The translations under genes were made by a program, and so were the position numbers. Below, piece by piece: positions 1 through 6,844 of a stretch of DNA of 33,411 nucleotides. Numbering within the stretch: the first letter of the stretch is position 1; every line of letters starts with the position of its first letter. Origin of the DNA: Chloroflexota bacterium (lineage in GTDB: Bacteria > Chloroflexota > Dormibacteria > CF-121); assembly GCA_005880395.1 (NCBI GenBank), contig VBHQ01000109.1, forward strand, positions 1 through 33,411, written 5' to 3'. The notes beneath the pieces are model-generated. The model saw nothing but the letters and a program-made list of their open reading frames with translations, was not told the DNA's origin and searched no databases.

Positions 1-525
1 CAGGCTCGGTTTCTCGGCCGCCAGGACATGAGACCACTGCTCGAGCGCGGCTTTTGACGAGCCATAGCCGCCCCAACCTTCATAACCTTCAACGGCGGCA
101 TCCGACGTGATATTCAGGAGGCGGCCACGCGCCGACGCCGCGAGATAGGGGAGAGCCAGCTGCGTGAGGCGAAGTGGCGCGAACACGTTGACCTGGTAGA
201 CGCGCTCGAGAACATCGAGTGGATAGTCCGCGAGGGCCGGCTGCGGACTCGGGCCGAGCAGGCTGGCATTGTTGACTAGCAGGTCGAGTCCGCCGATCGC
301 ACGCACCTCCTCGAGCAGGCGCGTCCGATGCGATTCGTCAGCAACATCGCCGGCCAGCGCGTGGACGTCCGTGTGAGGTTCGAGCTCGGCGCGTGCCTCG
401 GCAAGGGCATCCGCCCCCCGGGCGTCGATCAGGAGCCTCCAGCTTCGGGCGGCGAGCGCGCGAGCGAGTGCCAGGCCAAGGCCGCGAGAGGCCCCGGTGA
501 TCAGCGCGACGGGGTGCTCGCTCAC
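1..525 (-). CDS. SDR family oxidoreductase, C-terminus outside window
   Basis: Short-chain dehydrogenase/reductase, probably an NAD(P)(H)-dependent cytoplasmic oxidoreductase of unknown substrate. The GTG start at 525 gives a protein opening with ALITGASRGLGLALAR, the Rossmann TGxxxGxG cofactor motif. LDLLVNNAS follows near residue 85 (NNAG-type motif), then the catalytic Ser in NITSD and the YxxxK active site as YGSSK. The frame stays open for 175 codons to the left edge, so the last 60-80 residues are missing. The start overlaps the stop of the upstream VOC gene by four bases (GTGA), so the two are probably translationally coupled and share the SoxR-type promoter at 983-1013. Family assignment is firm; substrate is unknown. 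Confidence 0.9.
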   Translation of the reverse strand, partial: MSEHPVALITGASRGLGLALARALAARSWRLLIDARGADALAEARAELEPHTDVHALAGDVADESHRTRLLEEVRAIGGLDLLVNNASLLGPSPQPALADYPLDVLERVYQVNVFAPLRLTQLALPYLAASARGRLLNITSDAAVEGYEGWGGYGSSKAALEQWSHVLAAEKPSL

Positions 526-977
526 GGTGTCGTCGCCCCGAAGGCCCTCGCCGCGGCGCGGGCGACCTCTTCCTTTGGAACGTCGCGGAGATGCTGCGAG
601 ATGTTCCAGCGATGGCCGAAGGGATCCTGAATCTGCCCCTGGCGGTTGCCCCAAAACGTGTCCTCCAGTGGATGCAGGACTTGCGCGCCAGCACGGATCG
701 CCTGCGTCCAGAGGGCGTCGGCATCGGTGGTGTTGAGATGGAACACGACCGACGTACCACCGGTGGTCTGCGGCGATCGAACGTCCATTTCGGGGAACTC
801 ATCCGCGAGCCGCACGACCGAGTCGCCGAACCGAAGCTCGACAGACATCAGCTTGCCGCCCGGGAGTGGGACGCGGCTCAGCTCTTCGCCGCCCAGCGCC
901 TTCGTGTACCACCCGACGGCCCGGGCGGCATCGCGGACCACAAGGTGCGACGTAATTGTGTCTCGCTTAGCCATCAT
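522..977 (-). CDS. VOC/glyoxalase-fold (PhnB-like) protein
   Basis: Vicinal-oxygen-chelate fold protein of 151 residues, the usual length for single-chain PhnB/glyoxalase-like members. The N-terminus reads HLVVRDAARAVGWYTKALGG and the C-terminal half has FHLNTTDADALW followed by DPFGHRWNISQH, the typical second beta-alpha-beta-beta-beta unit ending in a DPxGH motif. Such proteins often bind or detoxify small electrophiles, but this one could be non-enzymatic. Two adjacent ATG codons (977 and 974) can serve as start. The predicted -10 element ends only five bases upstream of 977, so the transcript is probably leaderless. First gene of a two-gene leftward operon with the SDR at 1-525. Confidence 0.9.
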   Translation of the reverse strand: MMAKRDTITSHLVVRDAARAVGWYTKALGGEELSRVPLPGGKLMSVELRFGDSVVRLADEFPEMDVRSPQTTGGTSVVFHLNTTDADALWTQAIRAGAQVLHPLEDTFWGNRQGQIQDPFGHRWNISQHLRDVPKEEVARAAARAFGATTP

Positions 978-982
978 GCCGT

Positions 983-1013
983 ACTATAGAAGTTGAAGTT
1001 AACTTCAAGTCAA
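983..1013 (-). promoter_or_regulatory. SoxR-type promoter/operator with 19-bp spacer
   Basis: Reading leftward, TTGACT (1013-1008) is followed by exactly 19 bases and TATAGT (988-983). A perfect 16-base palindrome, TTGAAGTTAACTTCAA (993-1008), fills the spacer. Its core AAGTTAACTT is the core of the enterobacterial soxS operator as I recall it. A 19-bp spacer with an operator inside is the hallmark of promoters activated by MerR-family proteins through DNA distortion. It faces the VOC-SDR operon and abuts the soxR start at 1014, so it may also autoregulate soxR. Confidence 0.85.
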
Positions 1014-1508
1014 GTGGCGAATAGCACAGTCGTTCCGGAAACGCTCACGGTCGGAGAGGTCGCTCGACGCAGCGGCTTTGCTCCCTCGGCCTTGCGCTTT
1101 TATGAGCGCGCGGGGCTGATTCGCGCGGAGCGCAGTGAGGGAGGCCAGCGGCGGTACCGGCGGGTTGTGCTTCGCCGGCTGGCCTTTGTCCGCGCCGCTC
1201 GGCATGTGGGATTGAGCCTGGACGAGGTGCGCGAGGCCTTGGCGCGGCTGCCGGAGTCGCGCACCCCCACGCGCGAGGACTGGGCTCGCCTGTCGAGTTC
1301 GTGGCGCCAGCGGCTGGATGCGGAGATCGAGGGTCTGCTGGCGTTGCGCGATCGGCTCACTTCATGCATCGGCTGTGGTTGTCTGTCATTGAAGAAATGC
1401 CGCATCTCGAATCCCAACGACATGGCGGCCCGCAGCGGCCCGGGTGCGGTCTTCCTGCCCAGCCGTTTGCGCGAGCCACTGCCCGACGTCAAAGCCTCGA
1501 TGCGATAA
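1014..1508 (+). CDS. soxR: Redox-sensing MerR-family activator SoxR
   Basis: MerR-family [2Fe-2S] transcription factor. From GTG 1014 the protein is 164 residues. The HTH reads LTVGEVARRSGFAPSALRFY, then a dimerisation helix, then the iron-sulfur motif CIGCGCLSLKKC. Its four cysteines fall at residues 118, 121, 123 and 129, one off the E. coli SoxR positions 119/122/124/130. An in-frame TTG at 993 lies inside the operator palindrome and would add seven residues; I prefer 1014, which lies just outside it. The C-terminal tail after the cluster is longer than in E. coli. Oxidation of the cluster by redox-cycling compounds or nitric oxide is the known trigger; the likely target is the divergent VOC-SDR operon. 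Confidence 0.93.
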   Translation: MANSTVVPETLTVGEVARRSGFAPSALRFYERAGLIRAERSEGGQRRYRRVVLRRLAFVRAARHVGLSLDEVREALARLPESRTPTREDWARLSSSWRQRLDAEIEGLLALRDRLTSCIGCGCLSLKKCRISNPNDMAARSGPGAVFLPSRLREPLPDVKASMR

Positions 1509-1605
1509 ACCACCGCCGAGAATGGTGGCTATCGCGTCGAGTGCGGCGTTTACCCTGGAGGACGCGGGGTTAGAGTAACTCGCGGCAGCTCGCCAGTGGC
1601 GGCCT

Positions 1606-2487
1606 ATGATCACAGCACCAATGAATCTTCGGCGGGTTATTGAATTCCCGGTAGTCCGGATCGTCATCGGCATAGTTGCGGTCGTCGTTCTCCTCGTGCC
1701 GGCCCAGGTGGTCGCGGCTGGAGCAACTACGACCAGCATCCGTGGTGTCGCTGTGGAGCTCTACTCGGGCATCGCGGCAACCGCTGCGCTGTGGCTCGTC
1801 GCACACTTCATTGAGAAGGGCTCACTTGCCGACGTCGGCCTACCCCTGGACCGCCGGCTGTCGTATCTCATCGCGGGGTTGGTCCTCGGAGTCGTCGTGG
1901 CTGGCCTGGCGGTCGGAATTTTGGCAATCCTCGGCGCCTATGCCGTTGTTGGCAAAGGAGATTTGGCGAGCTCACCTCAAAATACTGTGCTGCTACTTGC
2001 GTTTGAGCTTGGCTCGGCTGCTCTGCAGGCCGTGTTGTTCTTCGGAATCATCTTCCGAGTCCTTGTCGAATGGCTTGGTCGGTGGCCCGCGATCACACTG
2101 ACCGTCGTGCTCTTCGGCGCCATTCATCTCAGTGCCCCTAATGCCACGATCGTCAGCGCCATCATTGTTGGGCTTTCGGGCGGCGTCTTGCTTAGTGCGA
2201 GCTACCTGGCGACTAATAACCTCTGGCTGCCCGCAGGTATTCTTTGGGGCGTCAATTTCACCTTCGTCGAAGTCTTCGGCGCGATTCCCAGCGCAGCCCA
2301 TCGGATCCTTCAAGCCCGCATCACTGGAAACAACCTTCTTACTGGAGGATCAGCGGGAGTTGAGGGTGGAATCGCGACATTGGTCGCCGCTTGGCTCGCC
2401 GTCCTCTTGATAATTTGGTGGGCTTCGACGCGGACCCGCGTCTCGCCAGCCAGCACCCCCGCGATGCCGCTTCCGAACCTTCGCTAA
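1606..2487 (+). CDS. CPBP-like intramembrane protein lacking the Glu pair
   Basis: Polytopic membrane protein of 293 residues with about eight hydrophobic segments. The layout resembles the CPBP (CAAX protease/bacteriocin-processing, Abi) family: a helix with LQAVLFFGIIFR at 140-151 where the family has EExxxR, then LFGAIHLSAP with a His at 174, then a late helix GILWGVNF that matches the conserved Asn helix. The two catalytic glutamates are replaced by Gln-Ala, so proteolytic activity is doubtful. ATG 1606 is taken as start; ATG 1621 is an alternative. No strong Shine-Dalgarno sequence is visible. The stop codon at 2485-2487 abuts a truncated oxidoreductase gene. Confidence 0.7.
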   Translation: MITAPMNLRRVIEFPVVRIVIGIVAVVVLLVPAQVVAAGATTTSIRGVAVELYSGIAATAALWLVAHFIEKGSLADVGLPLDRRLSYLIAGLVLGVVVAGLAVGILAILGAYAVVGKGDLASSPQNTVLLLAFELGSAALQAVLFFGIIFRVLVEWLGRWPAITLTVVLFGAIHLSAPNATIVSAIIVGLSGGVLLSASYLATNNLWLPAGILWGVNFTFVEVFGAIPSAAHRILQARITGNNLLTGGSAGVEGGIATLVAAWLAVLLIIWWASTRTRVSPASTPAMPLPNLR

Positions 2488-2527
2488 GGAAATAGGTCCC
2501 GTCCTGGTCAAGATTCACGCGGGCACA

Positions 2528-3394
2528 GTGAATCGCACCGACGGCCACGCGCGCGACGGCGAGCGCGGCTACCCGCTGGCGGCACGGATGGCAGGGCGGC
2601 TTGCCTTCGGCCTGCGGGCTCCGCGCCGCCGGATCCTCGGCAGCGAGTTCGCCGGGGAGGTGGCGGCCGCAGGCGCAGGAGCGACCCGGTTTGCGATTGG
2701 CGATCGCGTCTTCGGAACTACCGGCCTGGCCTTCGGCTGCCACGCGGAATTCGTTTGCATTCGGGAGACCGGGCGCGTCGCACACATTCCCGAGGGCCTG
2801 ACCTACGAGGAGGCCGCGCCGATTTGTGACGGAGCCCTCAGCGCGATTTCGTGCCTACAGCCTGCCGGCCTTGGCGGCGGGAAGACGATTCTGATCTACG
2901 GAGCGTCCGGCGCCATCGGCTCCGCCGCGGTGCAGCTGGCGGCGAGGCACTTCGGCGCGGAGGTCACCGCGGTGTGCGCCACCAAGAGCCTCGAGCTGAT
3001 GAAGAAGCTCGGCGCCCACAACGTCCTCGACTACACCAAGGAGGATTTCACCCAGAACGGTGAGCAGTACAGCGTCGTCTTCGACGCCGTGGGCAAGCAC
3101 TCGTTCAGCAAGAGCCGGGATTCGATCAAGCCGGGCGGCTGCTTCCTTTTCGTCGACGGCTTCGGCAATGTCCCCCGGTCGGTGTGGACACGGTGGGTGG
3201 GCGACAAACGGGTGGTCGCGCCGGCTTTCACCATGTACAACCAGAAGGGGGTCTATTTCCTCGCGCAGTTGGTCAAAGCGGGCGAGTACAAACCGGTGAT
3301 CGACCGCGTTTACCCGATGACCGAGGTCGTCGAGGCGGCACGGTACGTGGACACGCAGCAGAAGACAGGCAACGTCGTCCTGGCCGTGGCCTAA
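2528..3394 (+). CDS. Zinc-independent MDR/quinone-oxidoreductase-like protein, 5'-truncated
   Basis: Medium-chain dehydrogenase/reductase related to quinone oxidoreductase and NAD(P)-dependent alcohol dehydrogenases. The Rossmann motif is GASGAIGSAAVQLA, preceded by GSEFAGEV and GDRVFG of the GroES-like domain and followed by YSVVFDAVGK. Homology-like sequence starts at about 2501 (VLVKIHAGTVNRTD) but no ATG, GTG or TTG precedes it in frame close by, so the listed start is the internal GTG at 2528. The usual first 25-30 residues (MKAIVY... strand) are absent, and the homologous sequence begins only about 13 bases after the CPBP stop codon. This looks like a deletion junction. The product may be unstable or inactive; the remainder of the frame is intact. 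Confidence 0.8.
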   Translation: MNRTDGHARDGERGYPLAARMAGRLAFGLRAPRRRILGSEFAGEVAAAGAGATRFAIGDRVFGTTGLAFGCHAEFVCIRETGRVAHIPEGLTYEEAAPICDGALSAISCLQPAGLGGGKTILIYGASGAIGSAAVQLAARHFGAEVTAVCATKSLELMKKLGAHNVLDYTKEDFTQNGEQYSVVFDAVGKHSFSKSRDSIKPGGCFLFVDGFGNVPRSVWTRWVGDKRVVAPAFTMYNQKGVYFLAQLVKAGEYKPVIDRVYPMTEVVEAARYVDTQQKTGNVVLAVA

Positions 3395-3503
3395 CCTGCG
3401 CCGGGCTACGCTCTCGAGGACGCCATCCCGCCCGCATCGAAGCCCGACCGCAGCGTAAATCGAATGGCGGCTGGGTGGCTGGTCAGCGTAGCATCCTGGT
3501 TTT

Positions 3504-3508
3504 GGAGG
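3504..3508 (+). promoter_or_regulatory. Ribosome binding site deciding the OsmC start
   Basis: GGAGG lies nine bases before ATG 3518, favouring that start over the upstream in-frame ATG at 3464. Confidence 0.7.
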
Positions 3509-3517
3509 TGTCGCAAG

Positions 3518-4033
3518 ATGTCAAATACCGCGATCGGCGATGCGCTCGATGCTGCCATCACTTACCTCAGCGAACATCCGAAGGAGGCGCGCTATACCGA
3601 CAGCGAAGCCAGGGCCATCCTTGAGGCGGGCCTAGCGGTAACAGTCACCGGACCGGATGGGGCCCTGCTTCGAACGGACATGCCAAAGTCGGTGGGCGGA
3701 GCAGGCTCGGCGCCGTCACCCGGCTGGCTCCTGCGCGCCGCCCAGGCCAGTTGCCTCGCGACCCTGATCGCGATGCGTGCCGCCCAGGAGGGCCTGACTC
3801 CTCGGCGAATCGAAGTAATAGTTGACAGCGAGTCGGATGACCGCGGAATCCTCGGGATTGACGATTCGGTCCCGGCTGGACCGCTAAGCTCGCATGCCGT
3901 GGTCCGGGTCGAGCACGCGGGTGCGGCCCCGGATAAGGTTGACGCCGTGGTCCGCTGGGCCGAGATCCATTGTCCGGTGCAGGATGCCGTGCGACGAGCG
4001 GTCCCCTGCAGCGTGGAAGTGGGGAGGATATAG
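3518..4033 (+). CDS. OsmC/Ohr-family peroxiredoxin-like protein
   Basis: OsmC-family thiol peroxidase-like protein, 171 residues, acting in the cytoplasm on organic hydroperoxides or related electrophiles. The two family cysteines are visible: Cys79 in QASCLATLIAMRA at the start of the long central helix, and Cys152 in EIHCPVQDAVRRA. These form the peroxidatic/resolving pair. The GG-SAPSPGW stretch before Cys79 matches the usual GGxxxGPSP loop. An N-terminal segment of about 40 residues is longer than in Ohr and resembles the OsmC-like subgroup. Start chosen at ATG 3518 because of the GGAGG at 3504. It stands alone on this strand after the truncated oxidoreductase, with a 120-base gap containing nothing recognisable. 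Confidence 0.9.
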   Translation: MSNTAIGDALDAAITYLSEHPKEARYTDSEARAILEAGLAVTVTGPDGALLRTDMPKSVGGAGSAPSPGWLLRAAQASCLATLIAMRAAQEGLTPRRIEVIVDSESDDRGILGIDDSVPAGPLSSHAVVRVEHAGAAPDKVDAVVRWAEIHCPVQDAVRRAVPCSVEVGRI

Positions 4034-4068
4034 CGGCGGAGTTTAAATCTAAGTAAGCTCGGGAAACC

Positions 4069-4518
4069 TCATCCGCGGAAAACAGCGCCGCGTGGGCTGG
4101 GACGTTTGGCGAAGGCCCAAGCGAAGGCGGCCAGGGCGAGAATCGCATAGAACGGAATGGCCCAGAACCCGAAGACAAAGGCGAGTGGCCCGCCGGTCAG
4201 GACGAGTGGCGTAAATAGCCAGGAGAAGGCGACATAGGTCAGGGCAGCGGCAAGCACACCGCTCAATGCAGCGGCCGGCCCGCGACCGATCGTAACGACG
4301 TAGCCAATCACCAGCACGGGAATGATTGCTGTTAAACGACCCACGGAAAAGCCGCCCACAAACGAGAAGCCAAGGGTGCCGAGAACTGAGATCAGAAGCA
4401 GCGTCAGCGCCAGGTTGCGCCGTCCTCGATGCTGCGCGAGTAAGCCAGCAATCAAGGCAATGAGCGACAATTGGAGGCCACCCCAAAGGATCGCGGCAAT
4501 TAGCTGATACTGGTCCAT
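4069..4518 (-). CDS. Small hypothetical membrane protein
   Basis: Unrecognised 149-residue protein, almost entirely hydrophobic, with about four predicted membrane helices (near residues 8-28, 35-57, 63-95 and 105-138) and short charged loops (QHRGRRN, AKRPSPRG). There is no signal peptide, no metal or catalytic motif and no neighbour that suggests a role; it lies alone on the minus strand between OsmC and the YdeI-like gene. ATG 4518 is the only sensible start. Real coding is supported by coherent helix/loop composition over the whole frame. Confidence 0.65.
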   Translation of the reverse strand: MDQYQLIAAILWGGLQLSLIALIAGLLAQHRGRRNLALTLLLISVLGTLGFSFVGGFSVGRLTAIIPVLVIGYVVTIGRGPAAALSGVLAAALTYVAFSWLFTPLVLTGGPLAFVFGFWAIPFYAILALAAFAWAFAKRPSPRGAVFRG

Positions 4519-4622
4519 GTCGTTTGCAACAGAACTGACTGGCCGGGCGGGAATCCTGCCACCAGGACCCTTATGAACTTCCGCGAAGCATCGCAGAGAT
4601 CGCGCAAATCTACTGCAAGCTA

Positions 4623-5183
4623 ATGACTATTATGATTCAGCGCACAAGGGTGCCAACAATTCGTTTTGACGCCAGGCTGCACAGGATCGACAAATGGATT
4701 ATTTTGCGCCTGCCTGAGCAAGCGAGCAGGAAACTACCGTCGCGCGGGCAGGTGGCCGTTCAAGGAACGATCAATGGCCATGGGTTCCAGACGGTGTTGG
4801 AACCAGACGGCTTTTTGGGCCACTGGATGAGGATTGATCCAAAGCTAAAACAAGCCGCACCTTTGAGCGCGGGTGACAACGCGACGGTCGAAATTGAGCC
4901 ACTCAAAGACTGGCCGGAGCCGAACCTTCCCCAGGATTTTGAGACAGCGCTGGCAACCGCCCCAGGGAAAATCCAAGGCCTTTGGAAGGACATTACTCCG
5001 ATGGCGCGCTGGGAATGGGTTCGCTGGGTCAATGCAACTCAAAACGGTAATACGCGCAAACGACGGGTCGATGTAAGTATCTCGAAAATGAAAAGCGGGA
5101 AGCGACGGCCCTGCTGTTTCAACCTTGCCGCATGCACTGACCCGAACCTGTCCAAAAACGGCAGGCTTCGTGAGCTCTCCTGA
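4623..5183 (+). CDS. DUF1905 + YdeI/OmdA-like protein
   Basis: Two-domain protein of 186 residues. Residues about 12-95 match the DUF1905 beta-barrel-like domain (RFDARLHRIDKWIILRLPE ... VEIEPLKDWPEP). Residues about 108-186 match the YdeI/OmpD-associated (bacteriocin-protection) C-terminal domain, including WVNATQNGNTRKRRVDV and a KSGKRRPCCFN tail. Biochemical function of this family is not settled. ATG 4623 and ATG 4632 are both possible. Its stop TGA (5181-5183) overlaps the proposed CTG start of the next gene, implying coupled translation. Confidence 0.85.
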   Translation: MTIMIQRTRVPTIRFDARLHRIDKWIILRLPEQASRKLPSRGQVAVQGTINGHGFQTVLEPDGFLGHWMRIDPKLKQAAPLSAGDNATVEIEPLKDWPEPNLPQDFETALATAPGKIQGLWKDITPMARWEWVRWVNATQNGNTRKRRVDVSISKMKSGKRRPCCFNLAACTDPNLSKNGRLRELS

Positions 5184-5584
5184 GAGACACGTCCAGCTCT
5201 CGGCTGATCGATGCCAAGATTAAGGCGCTGGGTGGTGATTGGCGCGGCAAGACCCTGTCCCGACTACGCGCCTTGATCAAGAAGGCCGACCCGGGCGTAG
5301 TCGAAGAAGTGAAGTGGAAGAAGCCCAGCAACCCGACGGGAGTACCCGTCTGGTCTCACGACGGAATCCTCTGTATTGGCGAGGCGCTCAAGAACGCCGT
5401 GAGGCTGACCTTTCCCAAAGGCGCTTTAATAAAGGATTCGAAAAAGCTCTTCAACGCGAGATTAGACAGCAAGTCTGTCCGCGCCGTCGACTTCGAGGAC
5501 GGTGACGCTATCGATGAGGCTGCGTTGAGGGCTCTTATTCTCGAAGCTGTGCGGCTGAACACGTTGAAGGTGCGCAAGCGATAG
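5180..5584 (+). CDS. DUF1801-family protein, non-ATG start
   Basis: DUF1801 (YdhG-like) protein. The core is KADPGVVEEVKWKKPSNP, PVWSHDGILCIGEALKN and VRLTFPKGALIKD, then an acidic C-terminal helix region. Family-like sequence begins well upstream of the first alternative start TTG 5273: the frame reads SSSRLIDAKIKALGGDWRGK from about 5192. The frame is closed by TGA at 5171-5173 and has no ATG, GTG or TTG before 5273. CTG 5180 overlaps the upstream stop in a CTGA arrangement and would give 134 residues, the usual size. A start at 5273 would give 103 residues and lose a conserved helix. The function of the family is unknown; some members bind iron or act in sugar metabolism by annotation only. 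Confidence 0.75.
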   Translation: MRDTSSSRLIDAKIKALGGDWRGKTLSRLRALIKKADPGVVEEVKWKKPSNPTGVPVWSHDGILCIGEALKNAVRLTFPKGALIKDSKKLFNARLDSKSVRAVDFEDGDAIDEAALRALILEAVRLNTLKVRKR

Positions 5585-5618
5585 GCGACTCAGATCCGTA
5601 GGCCTCTCCCTCGCCCCC

Positions 5619-6749
5619 ATGTCATCGTCATCTGCTCGAGAGCAAAAGGGCGGCGGCGATAGAGTCGATGCGTTGAGCGCAACGCCGCAGCTGAGCTATG
5701 CCCGCAGCCGCGATGGAGTAACCCTGGCCTTCGCCGTCACCGGTCAGGGACCGACGCTTGTACTGGTTCCGTCGGTACCGTTCAGCAACCTGCAGATGGA
5801 GTACGGCAATCCCGTCATGCGTCAGGTCTACGGCGAGCTGGCAAGCCGCGTCACGTTACTCCAGTACGACGGCCGGGGAACGGGCCATTCACAACGTGAT
5901 GTCGTCGACCTTTCGCTCGAGGCCATGCTCGCCGATCTCGAGGCCGTGGTCGATCAGGCGGGCTTTGACCAGTTCAGTCTGCTCGGTCAGTACAGCTCTT
6001 GTGCGCATGCCCTCGCTTACACCGCGCGGCACCCCGAACGTGTCAGACGGCTGGTGCTGTTTGGAGGATCCGCCCGAACCTGGGATGTAATGAGCGCCAA
6101 TCAGACTCAAGCACTTTTGAGCCTGATCGAGAAGGATTGGAACCTCTTCGCCGATACCGCTGCCCACTACTGGATGGGGTGGGCCGCAGGCGAGGCCGGG
6201 AGAGCGACTGCCGAGGCGTTTCGGCAGGCGGTGACCCCGCAGGTGGCTCGCGCAACCTTACAGGCGGCCAGCGCTACTGACGTGACGGCTGAATTGGCCC
6301 GTGTGCAGGCGCCCACACTGGTGCTGCACCGCCGAGACGCGCCGCAGGTCGCAATCGAGGTCTCCCGCTCGCTAGCGGATAGCCTGCCTCATGGCCGCTT
6401 GGTGATTCTCGACGGTGAACATCCGCACCTGTTTCTCGAGGACCCCGATCGTGTGGTACAGATCCTGCTCGACTTCTTTACTGACGGGCTGGAACCAGCG
6501 GGCGCATCCCACACGAGGGCCGGACCGACGCGTCTAGACCCGGCGCGGCGGTCCGGCAGCGAGCTCAGCGGTCGCGAGCGTGAAGTCCTGCGCCTGCTTG
6601 CCGGTGGGGAATCAAATGCCCAGATCGCCCGGCGTCTGCGGCTCAGCCCGCACACAGTCGAACGGCACGTCACCAACATCTATCGCAAGATCAACGCGCG
6701 CGGCCGAGCCGACGCGACTGCCTATGCGCTGCGTCATGGGCTCCTCTAG
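5619..6749 (+). CDS. Alpha/beta-hydrolase-fold LuxR-type regulator with degenerate nucleophile
   Basis: One-component regulator of 376 residues. Residues about 25-292 form an alpha/beta-hydrolase fold: YARSRDGVTLAFAVTGQG, the LLQYDGRGTGHS loop, a strand-elbow-helix at 120-140, and the late strand APTLVLHRRD followed by GEHPHLF. Residues 312-376 are a LuxR/GerE HTH (LSGREREVLRLLAGG ... HTVERHVTNIYRKI). The nucleophile elbow reads GQYSSC instead of GxSxG, putting Tyr125 where the catalytic Ser should be, while Asp240 and His268 look retained. It is therefore probably a ligand sensor rather than an enzyme. No clear ribosome site precedes ATG 5619. Likely regulates neighbours such as the SDR at 6845. 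Confidence 0.88.
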   Translation: MSSSSAREQKGGGDRVDALSATPQLSYARSRDGVTLAFAVTGQGPTLVLVPSVPFSNLQMEYGNPVMRQVYGELASRVTLLQYDGRGTGHSQRDVVDLSLEAMLADLEAVVDQAGFDQFSLLGQYSSCAHALAYTARHPERVRRLVLFGGSARTWDVMSANQTQALLSLIEKDWNLFADTAAHYWMGWAAGEAGRATAEAFRQAVTPQVARATLQAASATDVTAELARVQAPTLVLHRRDAPQVAIEVSRSLADSLPHGRLVILDGEHPHLFLEDPDRVVQILLDFFTDGLEPAGASHTRAGPTRLDPARRSGSELSGREREVLRLLAGGESNAQIARRLRLSPHTVERHVTNIYRKINARGRADATAYALRHGLL

Positions 6750-6762
6750 TGGTTTTCCGCTA
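6747..6762 (+). terminator. Small hairpin after the LuxR-type gene
   Basis: TAGTGG-tttt-CCGCTA (one G-U pair) includes the stop codon and is followed by CTCCTTTAAATAG. Weak terminator candidate. Confidence 0.3.
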
Positions 6763-6844
6763 CTCCTTTAAATAGTTTTCAGGAAGTCGCTCGCCCCCTT
6801 TCGGCCATACGCTGGCCTCAGTTCAATCTCGTGAGGTGAGGTCA

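Noticed and set aside
993-1013. TTG 993 as soxR start
   Set aside because: It lies within the operator palindrome; GTG 1014 is in frame, outside it and aligns the cysteines with E. coli numbering.
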